In this document: positions 12,996-21,560 of the stretch, piece by piece
How positions within the stretch are numbered: position 1 is the first letter of the stretch
Layout: each line of letters begins with the position of its first letter
Virus record (IMG/VR): IMGVR_UViG_3300042430_000221
Span: 1 to 35,388 of that record
DNA: 35,388 bases
Strand: one strand, 5' to 3'
From: a virus
Program-made: the position numbers and the translations under genes
The notes under the pieces: model-generated
Databases searched by the model: none
Told to the model about the DNA's origin: nothing
The model's input: only the letters and a program-made list of their open reading frames with translations

Positions 12996-13241
12996 ATGAC
13001 ACCTAGAGGCCGTAACTTTGCAGAGATAGATGCTATTGCAGAGATGTATGATTACACTCTTGCTGATATTTTAGGCAAACAAAAAAATAGGACATTGGTT
13101 AAGGTAAGGCGCAAGTGCGTGGTTATGCTGCGAGACAAAGGCTATTCTACCACAGAGATTGGCCGCATCATGCAGCGCGACCACAGCACCATATGCCATG
13201 CGTTAAATATGTATGTAGTGAAAGGCGAGGGCGATGACTGA
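12996..13241 (+). CDS. Stand-alone DnaA domain-IV-like DNA-binding protein
   Basis: 81 aa from ATG 12996, which has GGAG 6 bases upstream; the frame extends to 12969 without a usable site. After an N-terminal helix, residues 24-70 match the C-terminal domain of DnaA: DILGKQKNRTLVKVRRKCVV, MLRDKGYSTTEIGRIMQ, RDHSTICHAL. The DHST motif (62-65) is what DnaA uses to read DnaA boxes. The AAA+ ATPase is absent, so it may mark or block DnaA boxes, or act as a regulator. Lies just after the O/P-type genes. Confidence 0.82.
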   Translation: MTPRGRNFAEIDAIAEMYDYTLADILGKQKNRTLVKVRRKCVVMLRDKGYSTTEIGRIMQRDHSTICHALNMYVVKGEGDD

Positions 13242-13983
13242 GCAATCTAATCCATATTTCATTGCTGGCCCCGCACTTATATCGTTCAGCGGCGGCAGAA
13301 CGTCTGGCTATATGCTGAAACAAATAATTGATGCACACGGCGGAATATTGCCTAATGACGTTTATGTTGTTTTTGCAAACACGGGAAAGGAGCGGGAAGA
13401 AACGCTTCGTTTTGTTCATGAGTGTGGAACTCGTTGGGGCATATATATTCATTGGGTAGAGTGGGCGGAATCTCCTAAAAGACGGAAAGCTGGCGAGCTA
13501 AAGCTTGACCCAATATCTGACGCACAACGCCGCTTCAGTTTTGTAGGATATAACAGCGCCAGCCGTAATGGGGAGCCGTTTGCAAAACTAATAGAGCGAA
13601 AGCGTTTCCTGCCAACAACCACAATGCGATATTGCACTTCAACCCTTAAAGTTGAAACACTAAAGTGGTTTATGATTGCCCAAGGTCATGAAACTTGGTT
13701 AAATGTTATTGGCCTTCGTGGTGATGAAATGCACCGCGTTTTCAAACAAATTGAGCGCAATGAACAGGCAAAGGAACGTTGGCAATCTGTAATGCCAATG
13801 GCAAAAAATGGCTCTGGAGCAAATGGCAGAATGGTAAGGGAGCAGGATGTTTTAGATTTTTGGAAGCAACAGCCTTTTGATTTGGGTTTAAAAAGCTATG
13901 AAGGTAATTGCGACCTATGCTTTCTAAAAAGCAGAGGCAAACTGTTGAAATTAATTAGAGACAATCCAACCAGTGCAGAGTAG
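13234..13983 (+). CDS. PAPS-reductase-like (PP-loop) protein, interrupted by amber codon
   Basis: 249 aa before an in-frame TAG. PP-loop SFSGGRTSGYM (17-27), NTGKEREETLRFV, TMRYCTSTLKVETLKWF and IGLRGDE are the adenylyl-binding core of phage phosphoadenosine-phosphosulfate-reductase-like proteins; CDLCFLKS follows. The downstream frame continues as coding sequence to 14175, so the TAG looks like a mutation (probably TGG to TAG). In phages these proteins are seldom true PAPS reductases; they may serve DNA or nucleotide modification. The start overlaps the DnaA-like gene by 8 bases. Confidence 0.8.
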   Translation: MTEQSNPYFIAGPALISFSGGRTSGYMLKQIIDAHGGILPNDVYVVFANTGKEREETLRFVHECGTRWGIYIHWVEWAESPKRRKAGELKLDPISDAQRRFSFVGYNSASRNGEPFAKLIERKRFLPTTTMRYCTSTLKVETLKWFMIAQGHETWLNVIGLRGDEMHRVFKQIERNEQAKERWQSVMPMAKNGSGANGRMVREQDVLDFWKQQPFDLGLKSYEGNCDLCFLKSRGKLLKLIRDNPTSAE

Positions 13984-14175
13984 TGGTCGGAGCAAGAAAA
14001 AATACGGTCGCAACGCAACGGCGGAAATGTATCAAAAAGTTCTGGGCAATTTAGGAGAGATGAAGGTTATAATCAAATTGCAGCAGCTGCTGTAAATAGC
14101 ATAGAGTTGCCAATGTTTGATGATGGTGAAGAATATGACGCAGAATGCGGATTATGGTGTGGAGAAGCAGCATGA
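13984..14175 (+). pseudogene. C-terminal remainder of the PAPS-reductase-like gene after TAG
   Basis: In frame with 13234-13983. After the TAG the frame reads WSEQEKIRSQRNGGNVSKSS, then GYNQIAAAAVNSIELPMFDD and ends CGLWCGEAA. Homologues usually have two adjacent Trp here followed by x-x-QE, so TAG very likely replaces a Trp codon. The TGA (14173-14175) overlaps the next ATG as ATGA, so the full-length frame is the ancestral one (313 codons). Translated only if the amber is suppressed. Confidence 0.7.
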
Positions 14176-14384
14176 CACCAGCGAAGCTTAAACTTGCTAG
14201 AGTAGCTATGGGCTACAGTGTAACAGAGATGGCTGACGCTTTACGCCTATCGCCAGACAACGGCGCAACAAGCATACGCAAGATGGAATCTGGCAAGGTG
14301 CGTATCAGTGGGCCTATTATGGTTGCAGTCGATGCAATGCTAAAGGGCTATGACCCATTCGGTGATGATTATGACGCAGAATAG
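14172..14384 (+). CDS. XRE-like helix-turn-helix protein
   Basis: 70 aa starting MTPAKLKLARVAMGYSVTEM at the ATG overlapping the upstream TGA; a start at 14145 would lie within the previous gene. Residues ~3-55 form an HTH in which the recognition helix region (NGATSIRKMESGKVRISGP) matches phage transcriptional regulators. Acidic tail GDDYDAE. May control middle or late genes. Ends with TAG. Confidence 0.75.
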   Translation: MTPAKLKLARVAMGYSVTEMADALRLSPDNGATSIRKMESGKVRISGPIMVAVDAMLKGYDPFGDDYDAE

Positions 14385-15006
14385 GTCTAGTGCTGTAATG
14401 CAGCAACGGTCTGAGCCTCACGATAGCTTGGATGACTTTCCAACACCACCTTGGGCAACTAGAGCTTTGTGTGAGTGGTTGCGTGACTTTCATGAAGAAC
14501 AAATGCACACCATGAACGTAAGGGAACCAGCAGCAAATCGTGGTCATATGGTAAAAGTATTATCTGAATACTTTGCTTATGTTGAAGCATCAGATGTTCA
14601 CGATTATGGCGTTGGCTATCCTGTTGCTGATTATCTTTGGGGGCAGAATCCAGACGATGCTGATTGGACAATAACAAATCCTCCGTTTCGTTTGGCAGAG
14701 CAGTTTATACAACGGGCATTGGCAAGCAGCAGAGGTGGGGTTGCAGTTATTGTCAGAAGTGCTTTTCTTGAAGGTAAAGCACGTTTTGAAAATTTATTTA
14801 GTAAAACACCACCGAGGTATGTTCTGCAATTTGTTGAACGTGCGCCAATGTGCAAGGGAAAGATTGACCCGAATGTATCAAGCGCAACTTCTTATAGCTG
14901 GCTTGTTTGGTTTCCATATTTAGTTGATGTTGAAACAACTTTGCAATGGATAGCGCCTTGCCGCAAACGCTTAGAGCGTGCATCTGATTATGAGGAAACA
15001 ACATGA
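14371..15006 (+). CDS. Phage DNA adenine methyltransferase-like protein
   Basis: 211 aa from ATG 14371 (MTQNRSSAVMQQRSEPHDSL), overlapping the HTH gene end. DDFPTPPWATRALCEWL is typical of a phage methylase family. REPAANRGHMVKVLSEYF holds the S-adenosylmethionine site (motif I) and TNPPF the catalytic motif IV of N6-adenine methyltransferases. C-terminal YSWLVWF is conserved in the family. It should methylate phage DNA, probably against host restriction. Coupled by ATGA to the next gene. Confidence 0.82.
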   Translation: MTQNRSSAVMQQRSEPHDSLDDFPTPPWATRALCEWLRDFHEEQMHTMNVREPAANRGHMVKVLSEYFAYVEASDVHDYGVGYPVADYLWGQNPDDADWTITNPPFRLAEQFIQRALASSRGGVAVIVRSAFLEGKARFENLFSKTPPRYVLQFVERAPMCKGKIDPNVSSATSYSWLVWFPYLVDVETTLQWIAPCRKRLERASDYEETT

Positions 15007-15206
15007 TTGATACTGGTGAGGGCTCTAACTGGAAGTCTGCACTTGAGCCAGACAATCGCAGTTTGAAATTTTACACAACAGAAGAACTTAACGCTCCGTT
15101 TGTGTTGGAAGCAATTCAACGCTGGCACGGATGCACAATAGGTGAGGCAGTCATTAAGCGCGATGAAGAATTAGCTTGTCGCACAGAGGTGGATGAACAT
15201 GGATAA
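15003..15206 (+). CDS. 67-aa hypothetical protein
   Basis: Starts MIDTGEGSNWKSALEPDNRS by ATGA overlap with the methyltransferase stop and ends in an acidic HGCTIGEAVIKRDEELACRT segment. Overlaps the DUF3310 gene by 8 bases. No family recognised; position suggests an early accessory protein. Confidence 0.6.
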   Translation: MIDTGEGSNWKSALEPDNRSLKFYTTEELNAPFVLEAIQRWHGCTIGEAVIKRDEELACRTEVDEHG

Positions 15207-15450
15207 TCCCAGTAGCTACCAGATCGGCGGAGATCACTACGCATCAAAGGCTGTCCAGCCTTGGCAAGCAATGGCAGCATGGATGACTAAGGAAGCATTT
15301 GCTGGATTTTTACATGGCAACTGCATAAAATATCTGGCTCGATATAAAGACAAGAATGGAGTGCAGGACTTACAGAAGTGCCAGCACTATCTTTCAAAGC
15401 TTATTGAGTTGGAATCTGGACACAATGAAGAAGATGCTTTAAAAGGTTAG
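15199..15450 (+). CDS. DUF3310 family protein
   Basis: 83 aa from ATG 15199 with AGGTGG upstream; ATG 15193 is too close to that site. SSYQIGGDHYASKAVQPWQAM, GFLHGNCIKYLARYKDKNGV, QDLQKCQHYLSKLIELE is an unmistakable DUF3310 pattern. Members are widespread in phage early regions, sometimes annotated as nucleotide kinase, without a proven activity. Last early gene before the packaging genes. Confidence 0.85.
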   Translation: MDNPSSYQIGGDHYASKAVQPWQAMAAWMTKEAFAGFLHGNCIKYLARYKDKNGVQDLQKCQHYLSKLIELESGHNEEDALKG

Positions 15451-15463
15451 CACCAGACCTTTT
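15441..15463 (+). terminator. Weak hairpin between early and packaging genes
   Basis: AAAAGGT (15441-15447) pairs with ACCTTTT (15457-15463), 9-base loop; the DUF3310 stop codon lies in the loop. The T-run is inside the stem, so this is at best a weak terminator or attenuator separating early from late genes. Confidence 0.3.
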
Positions 15464-15479
15464 ATGGAAGCTGAGACAC

Positions 15480-15884
15480 ATGGCGTTAACACCTAAACAA
15501 GAGCGATTCGCTCACGAAGTTGCATCGGGCAAAAGTCAAGCAGAGGCTTACAGAACAGCCTTTAATGTTAAGCCGACAACTAAACCAGAGACCAGCCAAG
15601 CAAATGCTTGTAGGCTAATGGCAGATAGCAATGTTTCAACAAGGGTTGCTGAATTACGAGCAGCAGTTGCTGAACGTGTCACATGGACGCTGGCAGACAG
15701 CCTTGATGTGTTGTCTACGATAGCCAAAGGATTAGACGCAGACGCAAAGCCAAGCGACAAGGTAAACGCTGTAAAGGCCATCAACGCAATGATTGGGCTT
15801 GACGCTCCATCTAAGCTTAGTGTCACTGGCAGTCTCGTTACACACATCCAGCGCGAAGTGATTGATGACAACGCTGAAGATTAA
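15480..15884 (+). CDS. Terminase small subunit (Terminase_2 family)
   Basis: 134 aa. ALTPKQERFAHEVASGKSQA, EAYRTAFNVKP, then SQANACRLMADSNVSTRVAE match the N-terminal DNA-binding HTH of Terminase_2 proteins; a helical oligomerisation segment follows, with a C-terminal tail that would contact the large subunit. It recognises the packaging start. Overlaps the large-subunit gene by 20 bases. A headful (pac) site is expected in or near this gene; none was identified by eye. Confidence 0.85.
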   Translation: MALTPKQERFAHEVASGKSQAEAYRTAFNVKPTTKPETSQANACRLMADSNVSTRVAELRAAVAERVTWTLADSLDVLSTIAKGLDADAKPSDKVNAVKAINAMIGLDAPSKLSVTGSLVTHIQREVIDDNAED

Positions 15885-17088
15885 AACCCCGCGCTGGTTC
15901 AAGCCATTCCTAAAGCCTAGTCGCTATAAAGGCGCACATGGTGGTCGTGGATCGGGAAAGAGCCATGCCTTTGCGGAAATGGTAATAGAAGCGCACGTTA
16001 TGGATCAGCGGCGCAGAACAGTTTGCGTTCGTGAAATACAGAAGTCGCTATCGCAGTCGGTCAAGCGTTTGCTGGAGCTAAAGATTGAGCAGCTTGGCGT
16101 TCAGGATTACTTTGAGATTCAGGAAAGCCAGATCAAGTCACGGCATGGCGATGGCCTAATCATCTTCCAGGGGATGCAGAACCACACGGCTGACTCCATC
16201 AAGTCGCTAGAAGGTTATGACTGCGCCTGGGTGGAAGAATCGCAGACACTATCGCAACGCTCGCTCGATCTATTGCGTCCGACAATCCGTAAGCCAGACA
16301 GTGAGCTATGGTTCACATGGAACCCGCTTAACAGCAGCGACCCGATTGATATGCTCCTGCGTGGCCCAAGCCCACCGCCTGACGCTGTGGTTGCACAGGT
16401 AAACTATCGAGACAACCCTTGGTTCCCTGATGTGCTTAAATCAGAAATGGAATACGATAGGGATAGAGACCCTGACAAATACAAGCACGTTTGGCTGGGC
16501 AGCTATTCATCTAACAGCGAAGCGCGTGTATTCCGTAACTGGAAGGTTGAGGACTTCGAAACACCAGAGGACGCAACGCATCGCTTTGGTGCTGACTGGG
16601 GCTTTGCATCTGACCCGACTGTTCTAATCCGCTGCCATGTTGTTGGCCGCACAATCTATGTCGATCATGAAGCGTATCGTGTAGGCTGTGAGATCATGGA
16701 CACGCCAGACCTATTCTTCACTGTGCCTGACTCTGAAAAGTGGCCCATCGTTGCTGACAGCGCCAGACCTGAAACGATTAGCCACATGAGAAAGCACGGC
16801 TTCCCAAAGATTATGGCGGCAGTCAAAGGGCCTAAGTCTGTAGAGGAAGGCGTTGAATGGTTGAAGTCATATGACATCATTGTCCACCCTCGCTGCCAAC
16901 ACACGATTGACGAATTAACGTGCTATAGTTATAAAACTGACCCCTTGACAGGACAAATCTTGCCAATCCTTGCAGATCGTGATAATCACCTTATAGACGC
17001 GCTACGTTATGCGTGCGAGGCCATACGTCGAGCAGTCCCTGCAAAGACTTTCGATGTGCAACCTTTGGCAACTGTGAGTAGGTGGTAA
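15865..17088 (+). CDS. terL: Terminase large subunit (PBSX/Terminase_3 type)
   Basis: 407 aa from ATG 15865 (a TTG three bases upstream is also possible). Walker A GGRGSGKS (26-33), Walker B-like YDCAWVEES, coupling region FTWNP. Nuclease domain acidic residues in GADWGFASDPT, VADSARPE and DNHLIDALRYA. It drives ATP-dependent DNA translocation into the prohead and cuts the concatemer, docking on the P22-type portal encoded next. Confidence 0.93.
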   Translation: MTTLKIKTPRWFKPFLKPSRYKGAHGGRGSGKSHAFAEMVIEAHVMDQRRRTVCVREIQKSLSQSVKRLLELKIEQLGVQDYFEIQESQIKSRHGDGLIIFQGMQNHTADSIKSLEGYDCAWVEESQTLSQRSLDLLRPTIRKPDSELWFTWNPLNSSDPIDMLLRGPSPPPDAVVAQVNYRDNPWFPDVLKSEMEYDRDRDPDKYKHVWLGSYSSNSEARVFRNWKVEDFETPEDATHRFGADWGFASDPTVLIRCHVVGRTIYVDHEAYRVGCEIMDTPDLFFTVPDSEKWPIVADSARPETISHMRKHGFPKIMAAVKGPKSVEEGVEWLKSYDIIVHPRCQHTIDELTCYSYKTDPLTGQILPILADRDNHLIDALRYACEAIRRAVPAKTFDVQPLATVSRW

Positions 17089-19161
17089 ATGGCTCGATTG
17101 AATAAAGAACAACGGTTCCAGAACATCCATCAACAGGCGATGACGGAGTTCGACCGTGTTCAAACATCTGTGCGTGATGAACGCTTGCAGTGCTTACAAG
17201 ATCGACGCTTCTACTCCATAGCTGGAGCGCAGTGGGAAGGCCCACTAGGTGACCAATACGAAAACAAACCACGCTTTGAGGTGAACAAGATTCACCTTAG
17301 CGTCATTCGTATCATCAACGAATATCGCAACAACCGCATCGCTGTAGACTTTGTTAGCAAAGATGGCGAAGCAAACGACAAGCTAACCGAAACGTGCAAT
17401 GGTCTCTATCGTGCAGACGAACGGGACAGCGGCGCAGAAGAAGCATACGACAACGCTTTTGAGGAAGCTGTAGGCGGTGGCTATGGCGCTTGGCGTTTAC
17501 GCACTGCGTATGAAGATGAAGAAAACGACGAGGACGAACGCCAGCGCATCCGCATAGAACCAATCTATGACGCTGATAGCTCTGTGTTCTTTGACCTTGA
17601 TGCAAAGCGCCAGGACAAGGCAGACGCTAAGTATTGCTTCGTGCTGTATTCAATGACCTATGAGGCTTACAAGGCTGAATGGAATGATGACCCAGCAACA
17701 TGGCCCAAGGTAATCCATCAGTACGAGTTTGATTGGGATACGCCTGACGTTGTGTTTGTCGCTGAGTATTATCGCGTTGAAGAAGTGCGTGAGACAGTCC
17801 GCATCTTCCTGACGATCCAAGGCGAAGAAGAACGCTACATGCAAGCGGACTTCGACGCTGACGAAACGCTAGAGGAAACACTAGCTGCTGTTGGCACTGT
17901 AGAAGTACGCCAGAAGCGTACTAAGCGTAAGCGCGTCCGCAAGTATATCATGAGCGGTGGCGGCATCCTTGACGATATGGGTTACATCGCTGGCAAGAAC
18001 ATTCCTATTGTTCCTGTCTATGGCAAGCGTTGGTTCGTTGATAACGTAGAGCGTTGCATGGGCCATGTTCGTTTAGCCAAAGACCCACAGCGACTGAAGA
18101 ATATGCAGCTATCTAAGCTGGGTGAGATCAGTGCGCTTTCGTCGATTGAAAAGCCCATCTTGATGCCAGAGCAAGTCTCAGGCCATCAGGTAATGTGGGC
18201 AGAGGATAACCTACGCAATTATCCTTATCTGTTAATCAATCCAATTACAGGGCCAAACGGCGAGACTACTGCTGCTGGCCCAGTTGCTTACACTAAGTCC
18301 GCACAGATTCCGCCAGCAATGGCAGCATTACTTGCTCTGACTGAGCAGGACATGGCTGAGATACTGGGAAGCACCCAGCAAGCCGACAAGATGGTCAGCG
18401 GTATCAGTGGTAAGGCTGTGGAGCTAATCCAGACCCGCCTAGATATGCAGACGTTCATCTACATGAGCAACATGGCTAAGGCTGTGCGCCGCTGTGGTGA
18501 GATATGGCTGTCAATGTCGAAAGACATCTACGTTGAAGAAAAACGCAAGATGAAAACTGTTGGCGCTATGGAAGAAGTTGGTTCGATTGAACTGATGAAG
18601 CCACAAATCGACGAAGAAACAGGCGAACTGATTTACGAGAACAACCTGGGCGATGCCTTGTTTGATGTTGCCGTAGACGTTGGCCCATCGTCGAGCAGCC
18701 GCCGTGACGCTACAGTCCGTGCGCTTACAGGCATGATGCAAGTTACCACCGATCCAACAACCCAACAGGTTCTGCAAGCTATGGCTATCATGAACATGGA
18801 AGGCGAAGGCATTGGAGACATCAAGGAATACTTCCGTAAGCAGCTAGTCCAGATGGGCGTTCTGAAGCCAACGGAAGAAGAACAGCAGCAGATGATGGAA
18901 GCACAGGCTAACGTGCAGCAAGACCCACAATCTGCTTACTTGCTGGCCGAAGCCGCTAAGTCACAGGCTCAAGCTATCCAAGCACAAGCTAACACTGAAT
19001 ACACCTTGGCGCGTTCTGAAGAAACGAAGGCTAAGACTATTCAAACATTATCAAGCGTTGATATAGACGAACGAAAGTCCGCTATTGAGACTGCTGAAAA
19101 GATTGGGGCCGCAATTAGGCCGCAAACGAATGTGGTTCCACCCTCCACTATATTAGGGTGA
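17089..19161 (+). CDS. Portal protein, P22 type
   Basis: 690 aa, the length of P22-type portals (~725). LQCLQDRRFYSIAGAQW, NKPRFEVNKIHLSVIRIINEY and VPVYGKRWFVDNVERCMGHVR with LAKDPQRLKNMQLSKLGEIS are conserved portal segments; the C-terminal ~100 residues are Gln/Ala-rich helix (EAQANVQQDPQSAYLLAEAA), matching the barrel. It forms the 12-mer DNA channel and nucleates assembly. Starts directly at the terminase stop. Confidence 0.92.
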   Translation: MARLNKEQRFQNIHQQAMTEFDRVQTSVRDERLQCLQDRRFYSIAGAQWEGPLGDQYENKPRFEVNKIHLSVIRIINEYRNNRIAVDFVSKDGEANDKLTETCNGLYRADERDSGAEEAYDNAFEEAVGGGYGAWRLRTAYEDEENDEDERQRIRIEPIYDADSSVFFDLDAKRQDKADAKYCFVLYSMTYEAYKAEWNDDPATWPKVIHQYEFDWDTPDVVFVAEYYRVEEVRETVRIFLTIQGEEERYMQADFDADETLEETLAAVGTVEVRQKRTKRKRVRKYIMSGGGILDDMGYIAGKNIPIVPVYGKRWFVDNVERCMGHVRLAKDPQRLKNMQLSKLGEISALSSIEKPILMPEQVSGHQVMWAEDNLRNYPYLLINPITGPNGETTAAGPVAYTKSAQIPPAMAALLALTEQDMAEILGSTQQADKMVSGISGKAVELIQTRLDMQTFIYMSNMAKAVRRCGEIWLSMSKDIYVEEKRKMKTVGAMEEVGSIELMKPQIDEETGELIYENNLGDALFDVAVDVGPSSSSRRDATVRALTGMMQVTTDPTTQQVLQAMAIMNMEGEGIGDIKEYFRKQLVQMGVLKPTEEEQQQMMEAQANVQQDPQSAYLLAEAAKSQAQAIQAQANTEYTLARSEETKAKTIQTLSSVDIDERKSAIETAEKIGAAIRPQTNVVPPSTILG

Positions 19162-19178
19162 GTTAATGGGGTTAAAAC

Positions 19179-20030
19179 ATGAAAACGGCAGAACTGGATA
19201 ACGACAACATCGACACAATAGACATCGACACAGACATCAATGACCAAGCGGAAGATGAGACCAATTCCATCGACCAGGCTGATGATGACGAAGAAGATGA
19301 CGAAGATGAAGTCGTAATATCTATCGGAGAGGAATCGCCACCTCAAGATGAAGAAGTTCGTGCGCCAGCTTGGGTGCGTGAATTGCGTAAATCGAATCGG
19401 GAAAAAGAGCGGAAGATACGCGAACTTGAAGCAAAGCTTAATACGGCAGCAACTGAGACCAAACCAGTTGCATTAGTATCTAAGCCAACGCTTGAAAGTT
19501 GCGACTATGACTCCGACGAGTATGAACAAAAGCTTGCTGATTGGTATGAGCATAAACGCGAATACGATTCAGTGGAAGCCAAGGCAGAAGCGCAGCGAGA
19601 TGCTGAGTCTAAAGCATGGCAGGACAAGCTTGATTCCTATGCGAAGGCAAAATCTTCGTTAAAGGTGCGGGACTATGACGAAGCTGAAGCTACGGCTTTA
19701 GATACGTTTAACGTCACGCAGCAAGGAATAGTTCTACAAGGCTCTGACAATCCTGCTTTGCTTATTTACGCAATTGGCAAAAGCACTAAGCGAGCTAAGG
19801 AACTTGCAGCAATCACCGACCCCGTGAAGTTTGCCTTTGCGGTAGCAAAACTGGAGACTCAGTTGAAAGTAACTAACCGTAGGGCGACAACCGCGCCAGA
19901 ACGTACAATCACCTCAAACGGTGGGCGTGTGTCTGGTTCCATTGATTCACAACTTGAACGCTTACGCGCTGAAGCTCTGAAGACCGGAGACTTATCAAAG
20001 GTCATGGCTTACAAGCGAAGCAAGAAATAA
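19179..20030 (+). CDS. Scaffolding protein
   Basis: 283 aa between portal and coat, the P22 gene 8 position. The first ~55 residues are extremely acidic (DDDEEDDEDEVVISIGEE); a charged coiled coil follows (ELRKSNREKERKIRELEAKL), then helical segments, and a basic C-terminus (LSKVMAYKRSKK) that would bind coat protein, as in P22 scaffold. It directs prohead assembly and leaves before maturation. Confidence 0.8.
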   Translation: MKTAELDNDNIDTIDIDTDINDQAEDETNSIDQADDDEEDDEDEVVISIGEESPPQDEEVRAPAWVRELRKSNREKERKIRELEAKLNTAATETKPVALVSKPTLESCDYDSDEYEQKLADWYEHKREYDSVEAKAEAQRDAESKAWQDKLDSYAKAKSSLKVRDYDEAEATALDTFNVTQQGIVLQGSDNPALLIYAIGKSTKRAKELAAITDPVKFAFAVAKLETQLKVTNRRATTAPERTITSNGGRVSGSIDSQLERLRAEALKTGDLSKVMAYKRSKK

Positions 20031-20060
20031 ACCTAATTTAGAAAGAATAGGGAATTAAAT

Positions 20061-21335
20061 ATGGCTAACGCTTTTTCGAAAGAAGAAATTGTTGCCTTTG
20101 AGAATATCCTCGAAGGCTTCCATGACGCTTTGATCCTTTCAAAGAACGTCAACATCTACAACACCAACGGCGTAACTATGGAACGCGCTCGTGACACCAT
20201 GTGGCGTCCGCAACCATACATCGCTCAGTCGTTCACTCGTACTGTTGGCACGACGATTGCTTCTAGTGTTCAGACGATGACCCAGCTTTCTGTTCCTTCG
20301 ACCTTGGGCTTCAGCCCTTGCTCTGCGTGGGAAATGAATGCTTTGGAACTTCGTGATGCACTGCAAGAAAACCGTCTTGGCGATGCTGCAAAGCAGAAGC
20401 TTGCTTCGGACATCAACCTTTCCGTTATGGATTTGGCTGCTGCTCAGGGTACGCTTGTTGTTGACGTAGCTACCGCTGCTGGCGATTATGACGATGTTGC
20501 ACTTTGCGACAGCATCATGAACGAACAGGGTGTTATGGCTGGTGATCGCTACCTTGCTTTGTCGAGCCGCGATTATAACGGCATGGCTGGTAACTTGGCA
20601 GTAGCGACTCGCTCGTTCACTGGCACGAAGTCGGCTAACGCATATGAGCGTTCGTTCGTTGGTGAAGTCGCAAGCTTCTCAACCTACAAGCTTGACTATG
20701 CTAACCGTTGTGCTGCTAACACTGCAACTGTCACCATCAACACTACTGGCGCTCAAGCTCAGTATGTTCCACAGGCGACAACCAACAGTGTTTCGGGTAT
20801 CCTGAACGTTGACAACCGCTATCAGACTGTCACTGTCTCCTCGACAACTGGCGTTCTTGCTGGCGATGCGTTCACGATTGATGGCATTGAAGCTGTTCAC
20901 CACATCACGAAGCGTTCGACTGGCGAACTCAAGACGTTTCGCGTCATTGAAGTTGTCAACGGCACATCGATGGTTATCTCGCCACCGATCATCGCTGCGA
21001 CTGCTCCAGCAACTGATGCTGAATTGCAGTACAAGAACGTTGAATTGGTTGCAGCCGCATCGTCTGCTCCGCTCAACTTCTTGAACATTGCTGCTTCAAG
21101 CATCAACCCGTTCTGGCGCAAGGATTCGATTGAACTCCTCCCAGGCCGCTATGCTGTTCCAGATGGCGCTGGCGTTGACGTTCTTCGTGCATCAACGGAT
21201 CAGGGTATCGAATTGGTCATGACCAAGCGTTTCGATCCACTGACCTTCCAGACGCTTTACACGCTGGACACACTGTATGGTGTGGTTATGACGAACCCAG
21301 AAATGGCAGGTATCCTGCTTTTCAACCAAACTTAA
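20061..21335 (+). CDS. Major coat protein, P22 gp5-like
   Basis: 424 aa (P22 coat 430). ANAFSKEEIVAFENILEGFH starts a helical N-arm; RARDTMWRPQPYIAQSF and FSPCSAWEMNALELRDALQE fit P22_CoatProtein. Residues ~215-335 (TINTTGAQAQYVPQ; DNRYQTVTVSSTTGVLAGDAF; DGIEAVHHITKRSTGELKTF) are a beta-rich insertion in the place of the P22 I-domain. The rest is HK97 fold, ending NPEMAGILLFNQT. Followed by a strong hairpin terminator. Codon use looks more G+C-rich in third positions than neighbours, as in highly expressed genes. Confidence 0.93.
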   Translation: MANAFSKEEIVAFENILEGFHDALILSKNVNIYNTNGVTMERARDTMWRPQPYIAQSFTRTVGTTIASSVQTMTQLSVPSTLGFSPCSAWEMNALELRDALQENRLGDAAKQKLASDINLSVMDLAAAQGTLVVDVATAAGDYDDVALCDSIMNEQGVMAGDRYLALSSRDYNGMAGNLAVATRSFTGTKSANAYERSFVGEVASFSTYKLDYANRCAANTATVTINTTGAQAQYVPQATTNSVSGILNVDNRYQTVTVSSTTGVLAGDAFTIDGIEAVHHITKRSTGELKTFRVIEVVNGTSMVISPPIIAATAPATDAELQYKNVELVAAASSAPLNFLNIAASSINPFWRKDSIELLPGRYAVPDGAGVDVLRASTDQGIELVMTKRFDPLTFQTLYTLDTLYGVVMTNPEMAGILLFNQT

Positions 21336-21342
21336 TAGGGAT

Positions 21343-21373
21343 GGGGGGAGCTTCGGCTTCCCCCTCTTTCTTC
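21343..21373 (+). terminator. Terminator with UUCG tetraloop after the coat gene
   Basis: GGGGGGAGC (21343-21351), loop TTCG, GCTTCCCCC (21356-21364): nine pairs including one G-U, then TCTTTCTTC. It starts 8 bases after the coat stop and should partly end transcription, raising coat mRNA over later genes and stabilising its 3' end. Confidence 0.85.
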
Positions 21374-21386
21374 AAGGAGCGAACCA

Positions 21387-21560
21387 ATGCCATTGAAAAA
21401 AGGTTTCAGCCGCGCAACCATCGGCAAGAATATCAAGATGGAAGAAAAGTCTGGTCGCCCTAGAAAGCAAGCCATCGCTATTGCGCTCAATGTAGCACGC
21501 GATGCAGCAATGAAAGCAGGGAAGCCATCGAAGGCTCCAAAGCGGAAGGCAAAGAAATGA
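21387..21560 (+). CDS. 57-aa Lys-rich phage protein (MPLKKG family)
   Basis: Begins MPLKKGFSRATIGKNIKMEE, then SGRPRKQAIAIALNVARDAA, ending in a Lys-rich tail. This SGRPxKQAIAIAL pattern is a small conserved phage family found beside capsid genes. AAGGAGCG lies upstream of the ATG. ATGA overlap with the next gene. Strongly basic; may bind packaged DNA or act in head assembly. No experimental role known to me. Confidence 0.78.
   Translation: MPLKKGFSRATIGKNIKMEEKSGRPRKQAIAIALNVARDAAMKAGKPSKAPKRKAKK

Noticed and set aside
13981-13983. TAG recoded as an amino acid throughout the phage
   Set aside because: Genes at 1445, 4411, 12218, 14172 and 15199 end in TAG followed by proper starts of the next gene, and no other gene has an internal TAG.
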